Positions 26,161 through 33,099 of a stretch of DNA of 33,099 nucleotides are shown here, in pieces. The translations under genes were made by a program, and so were the position numbers. The stretch comes from Magnetococcales bacterium DCbin2 (GTDB lineage: Bacteria > Pseudomonadota > Magnetococcia > Magnetococcales > UBA8363), in the NCBI GenBank assembly GCA_002753615.1, contig PEAO01000031.1, positions 1-33,099 on the forward strand. The letters run 5' to 3'. The notes under the pieces were generated by a model that was not told the DNA's origin, searched no databases, and was given only the letters and a program-made list of their open reading frames with translations. Each line of letters opens with the position of its first letter. The first letter of the stretch is position 1.

Positions 26161-27246
26161 TTAATCTTCCTTTCCATTGAAGAAAAAATCCATTCTCAGT
26201 TCCACAAGATCCAGATCAACGGTATTTTTCCCTGTCAGCGTATGGTTATAACTCAAGTAAATATCTGCCGGGATGCCAAATTGAAACAATCGGATTCCCA
26301 TGCTCGGTTTGATCATCCATCGCTGCCAGTCGGTTGCGGCAACCGATGCCATAGACCCGGAAAATTCACCCGCTGTGGTATCAAAGCTTTGGCGTTTTTC
26401 TTTGTTTTGAATATCATAAAGCAAGCCCACTTCTGGTAGAAAATCCCATTTTCCCAGAGACCCACGGTATTGAGGAACCAACTCCAAATGATGGGCCATA
26501 CCCGGTTGGAATTTTTGCTTTCCTGCCTGTGCCGCATTGGTAGGAAAGGCGGCACTGCGATGCGCCGCCAATCCATAATCATGGCGGGGGCGGGAAATAA
26601 TAAAAAAGCGGTCGGTCAATTGATAATCGGTCCAGGTATCCAATCCCAGATCCCACTGTCCATCCCCCGTGGAAACATCATCGGCGTTTAACGGATCGGC
26701 AACATGTCCGGTTGGGATGCGGACACCGCCGCCCAACGCCAGTCGGAAAGGATCCTTGTTGGTTCCGGTCACTCTGTTTTTAAATCCGATGAACAAATCG
26801 CCGATACTGGAATGTTTGGGGTCGGTATCATCCAGGGTTGCCACTGCCCTGGCGATGGTCGTTTTTTGCACCGTCCCCAAGGATGACCAACCCGCCCCCT
26901 GGCTCAAAGAAGCACTTTGCCGGGTATCGTGACTGAAAAATGGCCACCATAAACCAAGGCTGAGATCATCGGTCACCCCATGGTCCAATGTCACGTCGGT
27001 GCGCCCCAGGCGATAACGGGCTTGGTTATCTATGGAATAACCATTGGTTACCGCGGTGGGTATCCCTTTGGCCTTGAGCTTGTCCAAGCCCACCTGACCC
27101 AAGGGTTGCCGCTCTTGACTGTCCGAAAACCACTGATCGCCGCCACCCACATTTTCAAATATGCGTACACGCGACACCCCTTTGGGCAACAGTTTGGCAC
27201 TCAAGGCCCAGGACTCACACGCCCCTCCCAGCGAAACAACGGCCAT
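26161..27246 (-). CDS. Outer-membrane beta-barrel protein, 5' end out of frame
   Basis: A 361-residue frame rich in alternating polar/hydrophobic strands (DLSLGLWWPFFSH, FRLALGGGVRIPTG, KWDFLPEVGLLYDI, IKPSMGIRLFQFG, DIYLSYNHTL, LVELRMDFFF). It resembles outer-membrane 'transporter'/porin-like proteins such as the phenol-degradation MetA family, without a firm match. The frame begins at ATG 27246 in the middle of a hydrophobic stretch (MAVVSLGGACESWALSA), which looks like the second half of a signal peptide. The first half is encoded at 27247-27298 but is one base out of frame. As read, export would fail. It is followed 3 bases later by the DISM kinase, so it may take part in that kinase's sensing pathway. 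The function is inferred only. Confidence 0.75.
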   Translation of the reverse strand: MAVVSLGGACESWALSAKLLPKGVSRVRIFENVGGGDQWFSDSQERQPLGQVGLDKLKAKGIPTAVTNGYSIDNQARYRLGRTDVTLDHGVTDDLSLGLWWPFFSHDTRQSASLSQGAGWSSLGTVQKTTIARAVATLDDTDPKHSSIGDLFIGFKNRVTGTNKDPFRLALGGGVRIPTGHVADPLNADDVSTGDGQWDLGLDTWTDYQLTDRFFIISRPRHDYGLAAHRSAAFPTNAAQAGKQKFQPGMAHHLELVPQYRGSLGKWDFLPEVGLLYDIQNKEKRQSFDTTAGEFSGSMASVAATDWQRWMIKPSMGIRLFQFGIPADIYLSYNHTLTGKNTVDLDLVELRMDFFFNGKED

Positions 27247-27298
27247 CGTGATGACCAGCCCCCCCCCGCCATTTTTTTTTCAGTCTCTTTTCTGGCAT
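27247..27298 (-). other. Displaced 5' end of the barrel gene with two 9-base homopolymers
   Basis: On the minus strand, AGGAG (27308-27312) precedes ATG 27298 by 9 bases. The frame reads MPEKRLKKKWRGG, a classic basic signal-peptide start. It crosses nine A (27272-27280) and nine G (27259-27267). Removing one base joins it exactly to LVITMAVVSLGGA of the downstream frame, giving a 378-residue protein with a complete signal peptide. Either this is a slippage-controlled on/off switch caught 'off', a recent frameshift, or a sequencing error in a homopolymer. Confidence 0.75.
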
Positions 27299-27586
27299 AT
27301 CCGATTTCTCCTGCCACATTGTGAAGAATTGCCGCCGGCTCCATTGTCTCAAGAACTGGGCCATGGCCCATAGAATCAAATTTTCACTTTTGATAACAAT
27401 AATATAAAAAGATAATCAATAACCATCCCACTGCACAGGGCGGGTGCGTCAAAACAGAAACCGATCCGGGACAAGATCAACGTAAACCGAGAATTATGTC
27501 AAATTTAACAAAACGATTCCACGATTTATCACGGCACATTAGGTACGTATCCCTGTTTCATTTGGCACACCCCCTAGACAGAAAGA
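27299..27586. promoter_or_regulatory. Intergenic region upstream of the barrel-kinase operon
   Basis: About 290 bases between the sigma-54 regulator stop and the barrel gene. It contains a perfect 14-bp palindrome TGGGCCATGGCCCA (27357-27370) and an AT-rich block (27375-27425) that could hold a promoter for the operon. A minus-strand TTGACA-like site occurs near 27507. I looked for the sigma-54 pattern GG-N10-GC with TGGCAC/TTGC and found no good match; TTGGCAC near 27561 lacks the GC half. No gene fits here. Confidence 0.4.
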
Positions 27587-29110
27587 TCATGAATGGGGGA
27601 CGATATGGGATTCGTGATTGCCTTGCTGACGCCAGCGACGACTGAGACGGCGGTTGAGGGCGGTCCGGGATATCCCCAGCAGGGAAGCGGCAATACCTTG
27701 ATTGTTTTGTGCTTGGCGCAGTGCTTCGTCCACAAGAAACGTTTCGGCTTCCTCCAAGGTAGGCAACCGATTGCCAATACGAAACAAGGGGTGAGATTGG
27801 GTATCCATGACCGACAAAGAGGTCGCACCAGAGGTGCTGCGGCGTTCTTCGATGGTTGCCTGGATGCTTTTCATGGAGAGTACCGGCCCCGAATGATGCT
27901 GCGCCACGGCGTCAAAGATCATGGCCCGCAGTTCGCGCACGTTGCCTGGAAAAGGATACAATTGCAACAATTGCAGCAATTGTGGCGGCGGTTGCGGTGC
28001 CGGACGACCCATGGCGATTCCGGCCTCTTCGAGGAAATGATGGGTCAAGAGGTGTATATCTTCGATGCGTGATCGCAGGGGTGGCACCTTGATATGATGA
28101 ACGGAGATGCGAAAGAACAGATCCTGTCGGAATTGCCCCTCGTTCATCATCGCCTGCACATCGCGGTTGGTTGCGGCAATGAGGCTGAGATTCATTTTTT
28201 TGGGGAGATCGGAACCCAAAGGGTAATATAATTTTTCCTGGATCAGGCGCAACAGTTTGACCTGCGATGCGGGATCCAGATCACCGATTTCATCGAGGAA
28301 CAAAGTTCCCCCCTCGGCTTGACTGACGAATCCTTTGCGCATCTGGTGCGCTCCGGTAAATGCCCCTTTTTCATGGCCGAACAAGGTATCGGAGAAGGTG
28401 GTATCATCCAGGCCAGCCAGATTGACGGAGACCAAGGGGCCTTTCCGTTGCCCTAAGCGGTGAAGTCCCTGGGCGATCAATTCCTTGCCCACCCCCGTTT
28501 CGCCGGTAATCAGGACCGGTTCTCCGGTATCGGCGATGGCCTCCATATAGTGGAAGATCGTCCGCATGGCGGGATGATTGGAGAACAGCCCGATGAAGGC
28601 TTCGGGATGGCGCAGGGAGGCACTTTCCAGGCTACGATTCAAGGCTCCAATCTGTTGTTGCAGGGATTGCGCTTGCAGTTGTGCTGTATGGGTTTCACGA
28701 AGACTTTGTTGAAGTAGCAGATGGTTTTTGATACGGGCATGGACGATGGTTGGCGAGAACGGTTTGGTAATATAATCGACGGCTCCCCCTTCCAACCCAC
28801 GAATTTCGTCCTCTTCGGCATCCAGGGCTGTCAGGAAGATCACCGGGATACCACGGGTACGCACATCTTGTTTGAGTCCGGCCAACACCTCAAACCCATC
28901 CATGTCAGGCATACGGACATCCAGGAGGATGAGATCCGGTTGGGGATCGGCCACCGCCCTTTCCAGTGCCTGAAGGCCATTCATGGCGGCCTTGATGGCA
29001 TAGCGATCCTTCAACATGTCGTTGAGTACGTTGAGATGTAACCGTTCATCATCAACGAGCAGCAACCGGAAACGAACTTCCTTTGAGTTGAAAGGGATCT
29101 CTTGTGACAT
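27587..29110 (-). CDS. Sigma-54-dependent response regulator (REC-AAA+-Fis HTH)
   Basis: A 507-residue NtrC-family activator. The receiver (10-130) has Asp64 in LLDVRMPDMDG and Lys116. A coiled linker leads to the AAA+ domain with Walker A GETGVGKE (203-210), the sigma-54 contact loop GAFTGA (249-254) intact, Walker B GGTLFLDEIGD and a sensor region with LIAATNRD. The C-terminal Fis-type HTH is GIAASLLGISRTALNRRLSRR. The frame is open from 29296, but ATG 29108-29110 matches the start of the paralogous receiver in the 21420-22973 kinase; its ribosome-binding site is weak. It lies upstream of, and on the same strand as, the barrel/DISM-kinase/REC-kinase genes, whose phosphorelay it probably serves. 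Confidence 0.93.
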   Translation of the reverse strand: MSQEIPFNSKEVRFRLLLVDDERLHLNVLNDMLKDRYAIKAAMNGLQALERAVADPQPDLILLDVRMPDMDGFEVLAGLKQDVRTRGIPVIFLTALDAEEDEIRGLEGGAVDYITKPFSPTIVHARIKNHLLLQQSLRETHTAQLQAQSLQQQIGALNRSLESASLRHPEAFIGLFSNHPAMRTIFHYMEAIADTGEPVLITGETGVGKELIAQGLHRLGQRKGPLVSVNLAGLDDTTFSDTLFGHEKGAFTGAHQMRKGFVSQAEGGTLFLDEIGDLDPASQVKLLRLIQEKLYYPLGSDLPKKMNLSLIAATNRDVQAMMNEGQFRQDLFFRISVHHIKVPPLRSRIEDIHLLTHHFLEEAGIAMGRPAPQPPPQLLQLLQLYPFPGNVRELRAMIFDAVAQHHSGPVLSMKSIQATIEERRSTSGATSLSVMDTQSHPLFRIGNRLPTLEEAETFLVDEALRQAQNNQGIAASLLGISRTALNRRLSRRWRQQGNHESHIVPHS

Positions 29111-29355
29111 AAATGGCAGGCCTGGATGGATACGCGATGGAGGCCAAGAAACACACCTGGGAAAAATCGACCTCCGGCCTATCAACAGTTTACTACCAAA
29201 TATGATGCTTTCGTGCAAGAGATGAACATCAATGTTAAATTTACGATCCATGGGAGAAACCCATGCCCAGGGCATCGATGATCCTCCACCCTTCACCCAA
29301 CCCCTGCGACCATTTTCTTAAGCCGCGACTCTCCAAATGGTTCTGGTCTCAATGA

Positions 29356-29481
29356 TCACACGCTGACCCAGGATAAGGCCAGAAGGGTGAACAAGAATAA
29401 CAAAGCTGGGAGGATCACTTCTTTCCAGTCGTGTTCACCCCTGTCCCCATGGATGCCACTGTCGATGTGTGCGATGTGCAT
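29356..29481 (-). CDS. Small single-pass membrane protein (41 residues)
   Basis: A short gene below usual length cut-offs. ATG 29481 is preceded by AAAGGAGACGGCC, a consensus ribosome-binding site with good spacing. The protein has a polar, His/Asp-rich N-terminus (MHIAHIDSGIHGDRGEHDWK) and one hydrophobic C-terminal helix (VILPALLFLFTLLALSWV), ending at TGA 29356. The layout fits a small inner-membrane regulatory or complex-stabilising subunit. It lies 245 bases upstream of the sigma-54 regulator on the same strand. That 245-base gap (29111-29355) contains nothing else I recognise. No homologue is known to me. Confidence 0.6.
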   Translation of the reverse strand: MHIAHIDSGIHGDRGEHDWKEVILPALLFLFTLLALSWVSV

Positions 29482-29524
29482 GGCCGTCTCCTTTGCAATC
29501 TTCACTGAGGTACGACGCCCATCT

Positions 29525-29605
29525 ATGGATAGCGGGGATGATCCCCGCTATCCATGACTGGCGGACCCACTTTCTGAACCCTGTTATGGGGTTGGACAAG
29601 GAAAT
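29525..29605. repeat. Dispersed ~81-bp repeat with long hairpin (copy 2)
   Basis: Second copy of the element at 21269-21349. It begins with a perfect 13-bp stem, ATGGATAGCGGGG (29525-29537) pairing with 29543-29555 around a 5-base ATGAT loop. Relative to copy 1, stem changes occur on both arms so that pairing is kept (A-T to G-C). The conserved tail runs through TATGGGGTTGGACAAGGAAA. Confidence 0.85.
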
Positions 29606-29644
29606 GGCGGGAAAGTTCCCAAAAAAGATGAGGGTTTTGAGATG

Positions 29645-29686
29645 GACCCTATTGTAAGGACAAACATTGTCTCTTACAATAGGGTC
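29645..29686. repeat. Perfect 14-bp inverted repeat
   Basis: GACCCTATTGTAAG (29645-29658) is followed after 14 bases by its exact reverse complement (29673-29686). It lies about 80 bases upstream of the coiled-coil gene start. It may be a leader hairpin, an operator for a dimeric regulator, or the ends of a very small element. A short TCATTTATCTGTTGTTT tail follows, not a clean terminator. Confidence 0.85.
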
Positions 29687-29767
29687 TACATCATTTATCT
29701 GTTGTTTGGTGATGACTTGTGGTACGCTTACTCCCGTTGCACCCTTGTTGGAGGGAGAAAATCACCG

Positions 29768-30304
29768 ATGAATCCTGCGATTGCGTTTGACACGTTGGCG
29801 TATGCCAAGAGACTTAAATCTGTGGGTGTTCCCGAAGCCCAGGCAGAAGTCCAGGCCGAAACCATTGTTGAACTGATGGAAGAACGGCTTGCGACCAAGT
29901 TGGACATTGAGATTGTCCGGCGCGAAAGCATCAAAATCGAGGCTAGCCTCAAGCGCGATATCAAGGATATTGAAGCCAGACTAAAGCTCGATATTGATCT
30001 TGTCCGGCGCGACATGAAGGAAATCGAAGCTGGCCTCAAGCGCGATATCAAGGATATTGAAGCCAGACTAAAGCTCGATATTGATCTTGTCCGGCGCGAT
30101 ATGAAGGAAATCGAAGCTGGCCTCAAGCGCGATATGAAGGAAATGGAAAATGGCCTCAAGCGCGACATGAAGGAGATGGAAAATGGCCTCAAACGCGACA
30201 TGAAGGAGATGGAGTTGCGGTTAAAACATGATCTGACCCTGCGTCTTGGCGGGATGATGGCGGCGTCTATCGCCGTTGTGGCGGCACTGGTGAAGTTGCT
30301 TTAA
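29768..30304 (+). CDS. Coiled-coil protein with C-terminal membrane anchor (DUF1640-like)
   Basis: A 178-residue protein. The N-terminal 45 residues (FDTLAYAKRLKSVGVPEAQAEVQAE...) match the start of the DUF1640/CCDC90-like coiled-coil family. Residues about 55-155 are a continuous heptad/hendecad coiled coil made of LKRDIKDIEAR and LKRDMKEMENG-type units. A C-terminal hydrophobic segment (GGMMAASIAVVAALVKLL) probably anchors it in the inner membrane. Bacterial members have no settled function. ATG 29768 is chosen because GGAGGGAG lies 10 bases upstream; the frame is open from 29642 but that start lies in the inverted repeat. It converges on the DUF790 gene. Confidence 0.8.
   Translation: MNPAIAFDTLAYAKRLKSVGVPEAQAEVQAETIVELMEERLATKLDIEIVRRESIKIEASLKRDIKDIEARLKLDIDLVRRDMKEIEAGLKRDIKDIEARLKLDIDLVRRDMKEIEAGLKRDMKEMENGLKRDMKEMENGLKRDMKEMELRLKHDLTLRLGGMMAASIAVVAALVKLL
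29948..30220 (+). repeat. Tandem repeats within the coiled-coil gene
   Basis: Two 87-bp units (29948-30034 and 30035-30121) differ at one base. Three 33-bp units follow (30122-30154, 30155-30187, 30188-30220) with few differences. Each 33-bp unit encodes one 11-residue hendecad; the 87-bp unit encodes 29 residues (11+18). The near identity implies recent in-frame duplication that lengthens the coil without changing its register. Confidence 0.95.
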
Positions 30305-30366
30305 TTCTTCTCTATATTCTGAATATCATTAACAAAAGCCTGACTAGGAATAACCACCATCTTTCA

Positions 30367-31602
30367 TCAGGGAAGAAAGCTTTCCAAACTTTTCAAAGCG
30401 CGTTTGACGACGGGAAATTCGTTGAACAAAAACCCGTGCTGTTGGAAATGGGGGGATTGTTCCAGTTTTTGGGCGGTTTGGGGATCTTTGGCCAGGTGGC
30501 GATCGACGGCGATGGCCAGATTGGGGTGTTTTTTTGTTTTTGGGGGTGTTTCCAGTTGCAGCAGACGCCGGTGCAGGGGGGAGAGATGCCAGCGATGAAA
30601 CATCTCCAGGTGGACGACCCGCTTGGAGGTGTGGCGAAAGGTGAAATCGGCGACGATCAGATCACTCCCCTCCAGACGGAGCGTCTCCGTGTCGGGAACC
30701 AGAGTCCAATCGGTCGCCTCCTCGGCAAATTGCATGGCAAACAGTTCAAATTCCGGCGGAATATAGGCTTTCTGACGGGAATAGTGGGAAACCAGTCCAT
30801 AATCTTGGTCTAATTGCATCATTCCTTTGGCTTGACCGTTGGGACGGACCTCGGCGGAAAGATTCCACTTTTCCAGATGGCAGATGGCGGGGAGAATCGA
30901 CGCGAATTGAAGGCCATATTTTCGCACCTGATCAAACAGGCTCAACGGTCCATCCAACCGAACATGAAAATGGCCCGGTTTTTCTTGTTCGATGGTGGCC
31001 AGGAGCCGGAAAAATTTAAGATGCCGAAAAAATTGCCGTAACCGACCCACATCGGGGTCGATGATCTCCAGGTCCAAATGGCTCGCCCCCAACAAAAGTC
31101 CCTGCACCTGGGCCATGTTATAACGGTGCAACAACCGTTCCGGCATCAGGGGGTCGAAGGATTTCAAGGTTTGACGGTTGGACAGGTCGGAAAACAGGGC
31201 CGCCGTCAACGCTTCTGCCGTCGTCCCTAAAGCCTGGGCGACCCCTTCACGAAATACCTCCAGACGACCGACGGTGGCGGCGGTCAGTTGCCGTGTGGAT
31301 TCCTTGAAAGCCTCCATGCGAATCTCCTCCAACCGAGGATCCGGTTCGCAAAATTCACAGCGGTCCAACAACAGTTTGTTCAACCCCTTGGCGATCAAGG
31401 CGGAACGGCTGGCGTCGATGGCGGGGTGAACCAGTTCCAGCAACTCCTCGCGGCTTAACCCCTGATTTTCCTGGGCTTGGGCATAGATGTCGATCATCTC
31501 CGCAGCCAGATCCAGGGTGACGCGATTGTTCGTATCGACCAAACGGGGGATGATCCGGCCATCACGACGGCGATCAAAGCGGAGTAATTCTTTGGTTAAC
31601 AT
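30367..31602 (-). CDS. Bax1-type nuclease (DUF790), partner of XPB helicase
   Basis: A 411-residue protein of the DUF790 family, whose archaeal members (Bax1) bind XPB helicase and cut DNA near bubbles or forks. The N-terminus LTKELLRFDRRRDGRIIPRLV is typical. The putative nuclease core near residues 300-335 reads LIVADFTFRHTSKRVVHLEMFHRWH, giving the D...E pattern of the Bax1 active site. The middle LLLGASHLDLEI and LSLFDQVRKYGLQFASILPA stretches are also family-like. It starts 12 bases after the XPB-type helicase stop, so the two form a pair. The likely role is helicase-coupled DNA repair. The activity is known for archaeal relatives and inferred here. Confidence 0.88.
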   Translation of the reverse strand: MLTKELLRFDRRRDGRIIPRLVDTNNRVTLDLAAEMIDIYAQAQENQGLSREELLELVHPAIDASRSALIAKGLNKLLLDRCEFCEPDPRLEEIRMEAFKESTRQLTAATVGRLEVFREGVAQALGTTAEALTAALFSDLSNRQTLKSFDPLMPERLLHRYNMAQVQGLLLGASHLDLEIIDPDVGRLRQFFRHLKFFRLLATIEQEKPGHFHVRLDGPLSLFDQVRKYGLQFASILPAICHLEKWNLSAEVRPNGQAKGMMQLDQDYGLVSHYSRQKAYIPPEFELFAMQFAEEATDWTLVPDTETLRLEGSDLIVADFTFRHTSKRVVHLEMFHRWHLSPLHRRLLQLETPPKTKKHPNLAIAVDRHLAKDPQTAQKLEQSPHFQQHGFLFNEFPVVKRALKSLESFLP

Positions 31603-31614
31603 CCCGACTGGCCT

Positions 31615-33003
31615 TTATGCGGTGGGTTCATGGGTCTCCTTTTGATAGGCGGCATGTTGGCGGCGGCGGACGGAGGTAAAGGTTTCGGCGGTATCCTCGG
31701 AGACCATTTCATAAAGGATGGCCTGTTTGCCTTCCCGTGGTCGAAGAATGCGTCCCAACCGTTGGACATGTTCGCGGACCGAACCGCTGCCAGAGACGAT
31801 GATCCCGACCGAAACGTCGGGGACATCGACCCCTTCGTTGAGGATGCGGGAGTTGACCAGAAACGGCAGGCTCCCATCCCGAAATCCATCCAAAAGTTTG
31901 GCCCGTTCAGCCGCTTTGGTGTTGTGGGTGATTACCGGCAGAAAAAAAGTTTCGGCGATGGCATAGGCGGTGGCATTGTCATCGGTAAACAGCAACACCC
32001 GTTCCCGGCGATGTTTGATCAGAAGACGCCAGACCGCCCGCAATTTGGCACGGCTGGCGCGGGCGATCTTTTTTTGCATACGGTAGGCGGCATAAGCTTG
32101 GCGGCCTTCTTTGGATCGTGCGCATACTTTGATAAACTGACTCCACCCCTGGGGTTGACCAAAACTGATACCACTGGCGCGGGCAAAGTCTTTGTATTGC
32201 TTGTAGGCGGCATCATAGGCGATCCGTTCATCCTCATCCAAACTGATGGGGATGGTCTCCAGATGATAGGGGGAGAGGAATCGCCCCTCCAGATCGCCGA
32301 TTTCGCAGCGGTGACAGATGGGGCCGACCAGCTTTTCCAGGTCACCTTCGGTGCCGTCGGCCCGTTCGGGGGTGGCGGTGAGGCCCAAACGGAAGGGGGC
32401 GATGGCCATGGCCGCCATCAGACGGTTGCTGGGGGCGGGGAGATGATGGCATTCGTCAAAGACGATCAGACCAAACCGATTGCCGATCCTGTCCATGAAG
32501 ATGACCGCAGAATCATACGTGCTGACGGTGATGGTTTCAATGATATGGCTGCCTCCCCCCAGAAGGCCGATGGTGATGCCGAAACTTTGTTCCAGTCGTT
32601 GATGCCATTGCAACATGAGATCGATGGTGGGGACAATGATCAGGGTATTGCGACGGACATGGGCGATGGCCATGTGGGCCACCAGGGTTTTCCCGGCACC
32701 GGTGGGGAGTACGACGACCCCCCGACGTCCTGCGCCAATCCAGGCGTCCAGTGCCTCTTTTTGGTGTGGTCGGGGTGGGGGATCGTTTGGGGGGGTCAGA
32801 GAATGAATGGCAAACTGCCGCGCTTCATCGGTGAATGGGGTTTTCAGTTGGTGCAATGTGAGGAGGATAGGGCTGTAATTCAGGGCCTCGGCGCGATAAC
32901 ACGCGCTACGCTCATCCCACAGGACATGTTGGGCCACCGGGGCGAGTTCTTCGGGGGTGCCGTGAATGGCGAGGGTTCCTTGATCGAACGCAATACAAAC
33001 CAT
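31615..33003 (-). CDS. XPB-type superfamily 2 DNA helicase
   Basis: A 462-residue SF2 helicase. A short N-terminal domain (1-65) precedes the first RecA-like lobe: PRPHQKEAL, Walker A LPTGAGKT (about 99-106), DEAH-box variant FDECHH (about 182-187) and motif III LTATPERADG, in the position where XPB proteins carry their RED motif. The middle FARASGISFGQPQGW to RASRAKL region could be the thumb-like insertion. The second lobe has LFTDDNATA, LNEGVDVPD and motif VI QRLGRILRPREG. It is the size of archaeal XPB, lacking the long eukaryotic termini. Downstream is the Bax1-type nuclease gene. Between its start and the right-hand repeat there are about 50 bases, with no clear promoter. Confidence 0.92.
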   Translation of the reverse strand: MVCIAFDQGTLAIHGTPEELAPVAQHVLWDERSACYRAEALNYSPILLTLHQLKTPFTDEARQFAIHSLTPPNDPPPRPHQKEALDAWIGAGRRGVVVLPTGAGKTLVAHMAIAHVRRNTLIIVPTIDLMLQWHQRLEQSFGITIGLLGGGSHIIETITVSTYDSAVIFMDRIGNRFGLIVFDECHHLPAPSNRLMAAMAIAPFRLGLTATPERADGTEGDLEKLVGPICHRCEIGDLEGRFLSPYHLETIPISLDEDERIAYDAAYKQYKDFARASGISFGQPQGWSQFIKVCARSKEGRQAYAAYRMQKKIARASRAKLRAVWRLLIKHRRERVLLFTDDNATAYAIAETFFLPVITHNTKAAERAKLLDGFRDGSLPFLVNSRILNEGVDVPDVSVGIIVSGSGSVREHVQRLGRILRPREGKQAILYEMVSEDTAETFTSVRRRQHAAYQKETHEPTA

Positions 33004-33057
33004 GGTTTCTATGAGTCCTCAAAACTGGGGATTCTCTTTGGATCGTGTCGATATTAG

Positions 33058-33099
33058 ATAAAATTATTAAAAGAAAAAAGGGGTCTGGGGGATTGCCCC
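33058..33099 (+). repeat. Truncated copy of the dispersed TIR element (window edge)
   Basis: The first 30 bases are the exact reverse complement of positions 1-30. The segment AAAGAAAAAAGGGGTCTG onward to GGGGGATTGCCCC also matches the left inverted repeat of the complete element at 7708-8004. The copy runs off the window. It lies immediately upstream of the XPB/Bax1 pair. Confidence 0.85.

Noticed and set aside
27540-27586. Sigma-54 promoter suggested by TTGGCAC
   Set aside because: The downstream GC element (TTGC) is absent at the required distance, and the site is not positioned before a start codon on that strand.
31630-33057. A 475-codon plus-strand open frame, longer than the helicase frame opposite
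   Set aside because: The glycine- and aspartate-rich translation has no domain. The minus-strand frame has all helicase motifs, so this is a shadow.

Overview
The window looks like chromosome of a Gram-negative, environmental proteobacterium. Supporting signs are an outer-membrane barrel protein, a TRAP permease pair, the proteobacterial YcjX/YcjF pair, GxSxG patatin, and very dense two-component signalling with multi-domain hybrid kinases. The Rpn/DUF4351 proteins and the repeats recall Magnetococcia-type genomes, but that is an impression only. There are no rRNA, tRNA, CRISPR or phage structural genes. Both ends are copies of the same repeat in opposite orientation (1-30 and 33058-33099), so this may be a whole contig that broke at repeats.

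Layout. 62-883 is trpC. 887-2717 holds an S24-type repressor and an Rpn/DUF4351 nuclease-like gene; a decayed second copy of the repressor's 3' end lies on the far side of the nuclease-like gene. 3028-4938 is a TRAP small/large permease pair without its receptor. 4978-6447 is a B12-binding radical SAM enzyme. 6545-9861 is a ycjX-ycjF locus split by about 0.7 kb of accessory DNA: a Phd-type antitoxin, a truncated GNAT-like start and a 297-bp MITE-like element, bracketed by a 70-bp direct duplication of the ycjX 3' end. 9959-10390 is a cyclic-nucleotide-binding protein.

10381-19983 (minus strand) is a nearly gapless array. It reads from an isocitrate-lyase-family enzyme to a periplasmic binding protein, a sensor kinase, a response regulator and a hybrid kinase, the last four joined by 4-bp ATGA-type overlaps. 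An Rpn nuclease-like gene, a TPR-like protein and a HAD phosphatase follow. The binding protein has no ABC permease or ATPase beside it, so it is most simply read as the ligand sensor of the kinase. 20184-21251 is a divergent patatin phospholipase.

21420-29110 (minus strand) is a second signalling block: a sigma-54-dependent response regulator, an outer-membrane barrel protein whose signal peptide is out of frame across two 9-base homopolymers, a 7TMR-DISM hybrid kinase with HPt domain, and a REC-kinase-REC protein. The first receivers of the regulator and of the last kinase are close paralogues. An unannotated 41-residue membrane protein is encoded at 29356-29481. 29525-30304 holds a dispersed repeat with covarying hairpin arms, a perfect 14-bp inverted repeat and a tandemly repeated coiled-coil gene. 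30367-33003 is an XPB-type helicase with a Bax1-type (DUF790) nuclease partner, an arrangement best known from archaea.

The observations most worth checking are the out-of-frame homopolymers at the barrel gene, the binding-protein/kinase operon, the two places where accessory genes sit between duplicated 3' ends of a neighbouring gene, the covarying dispersed hairpin, the XPB-Bax1 pair and the hidden small membrane protein.
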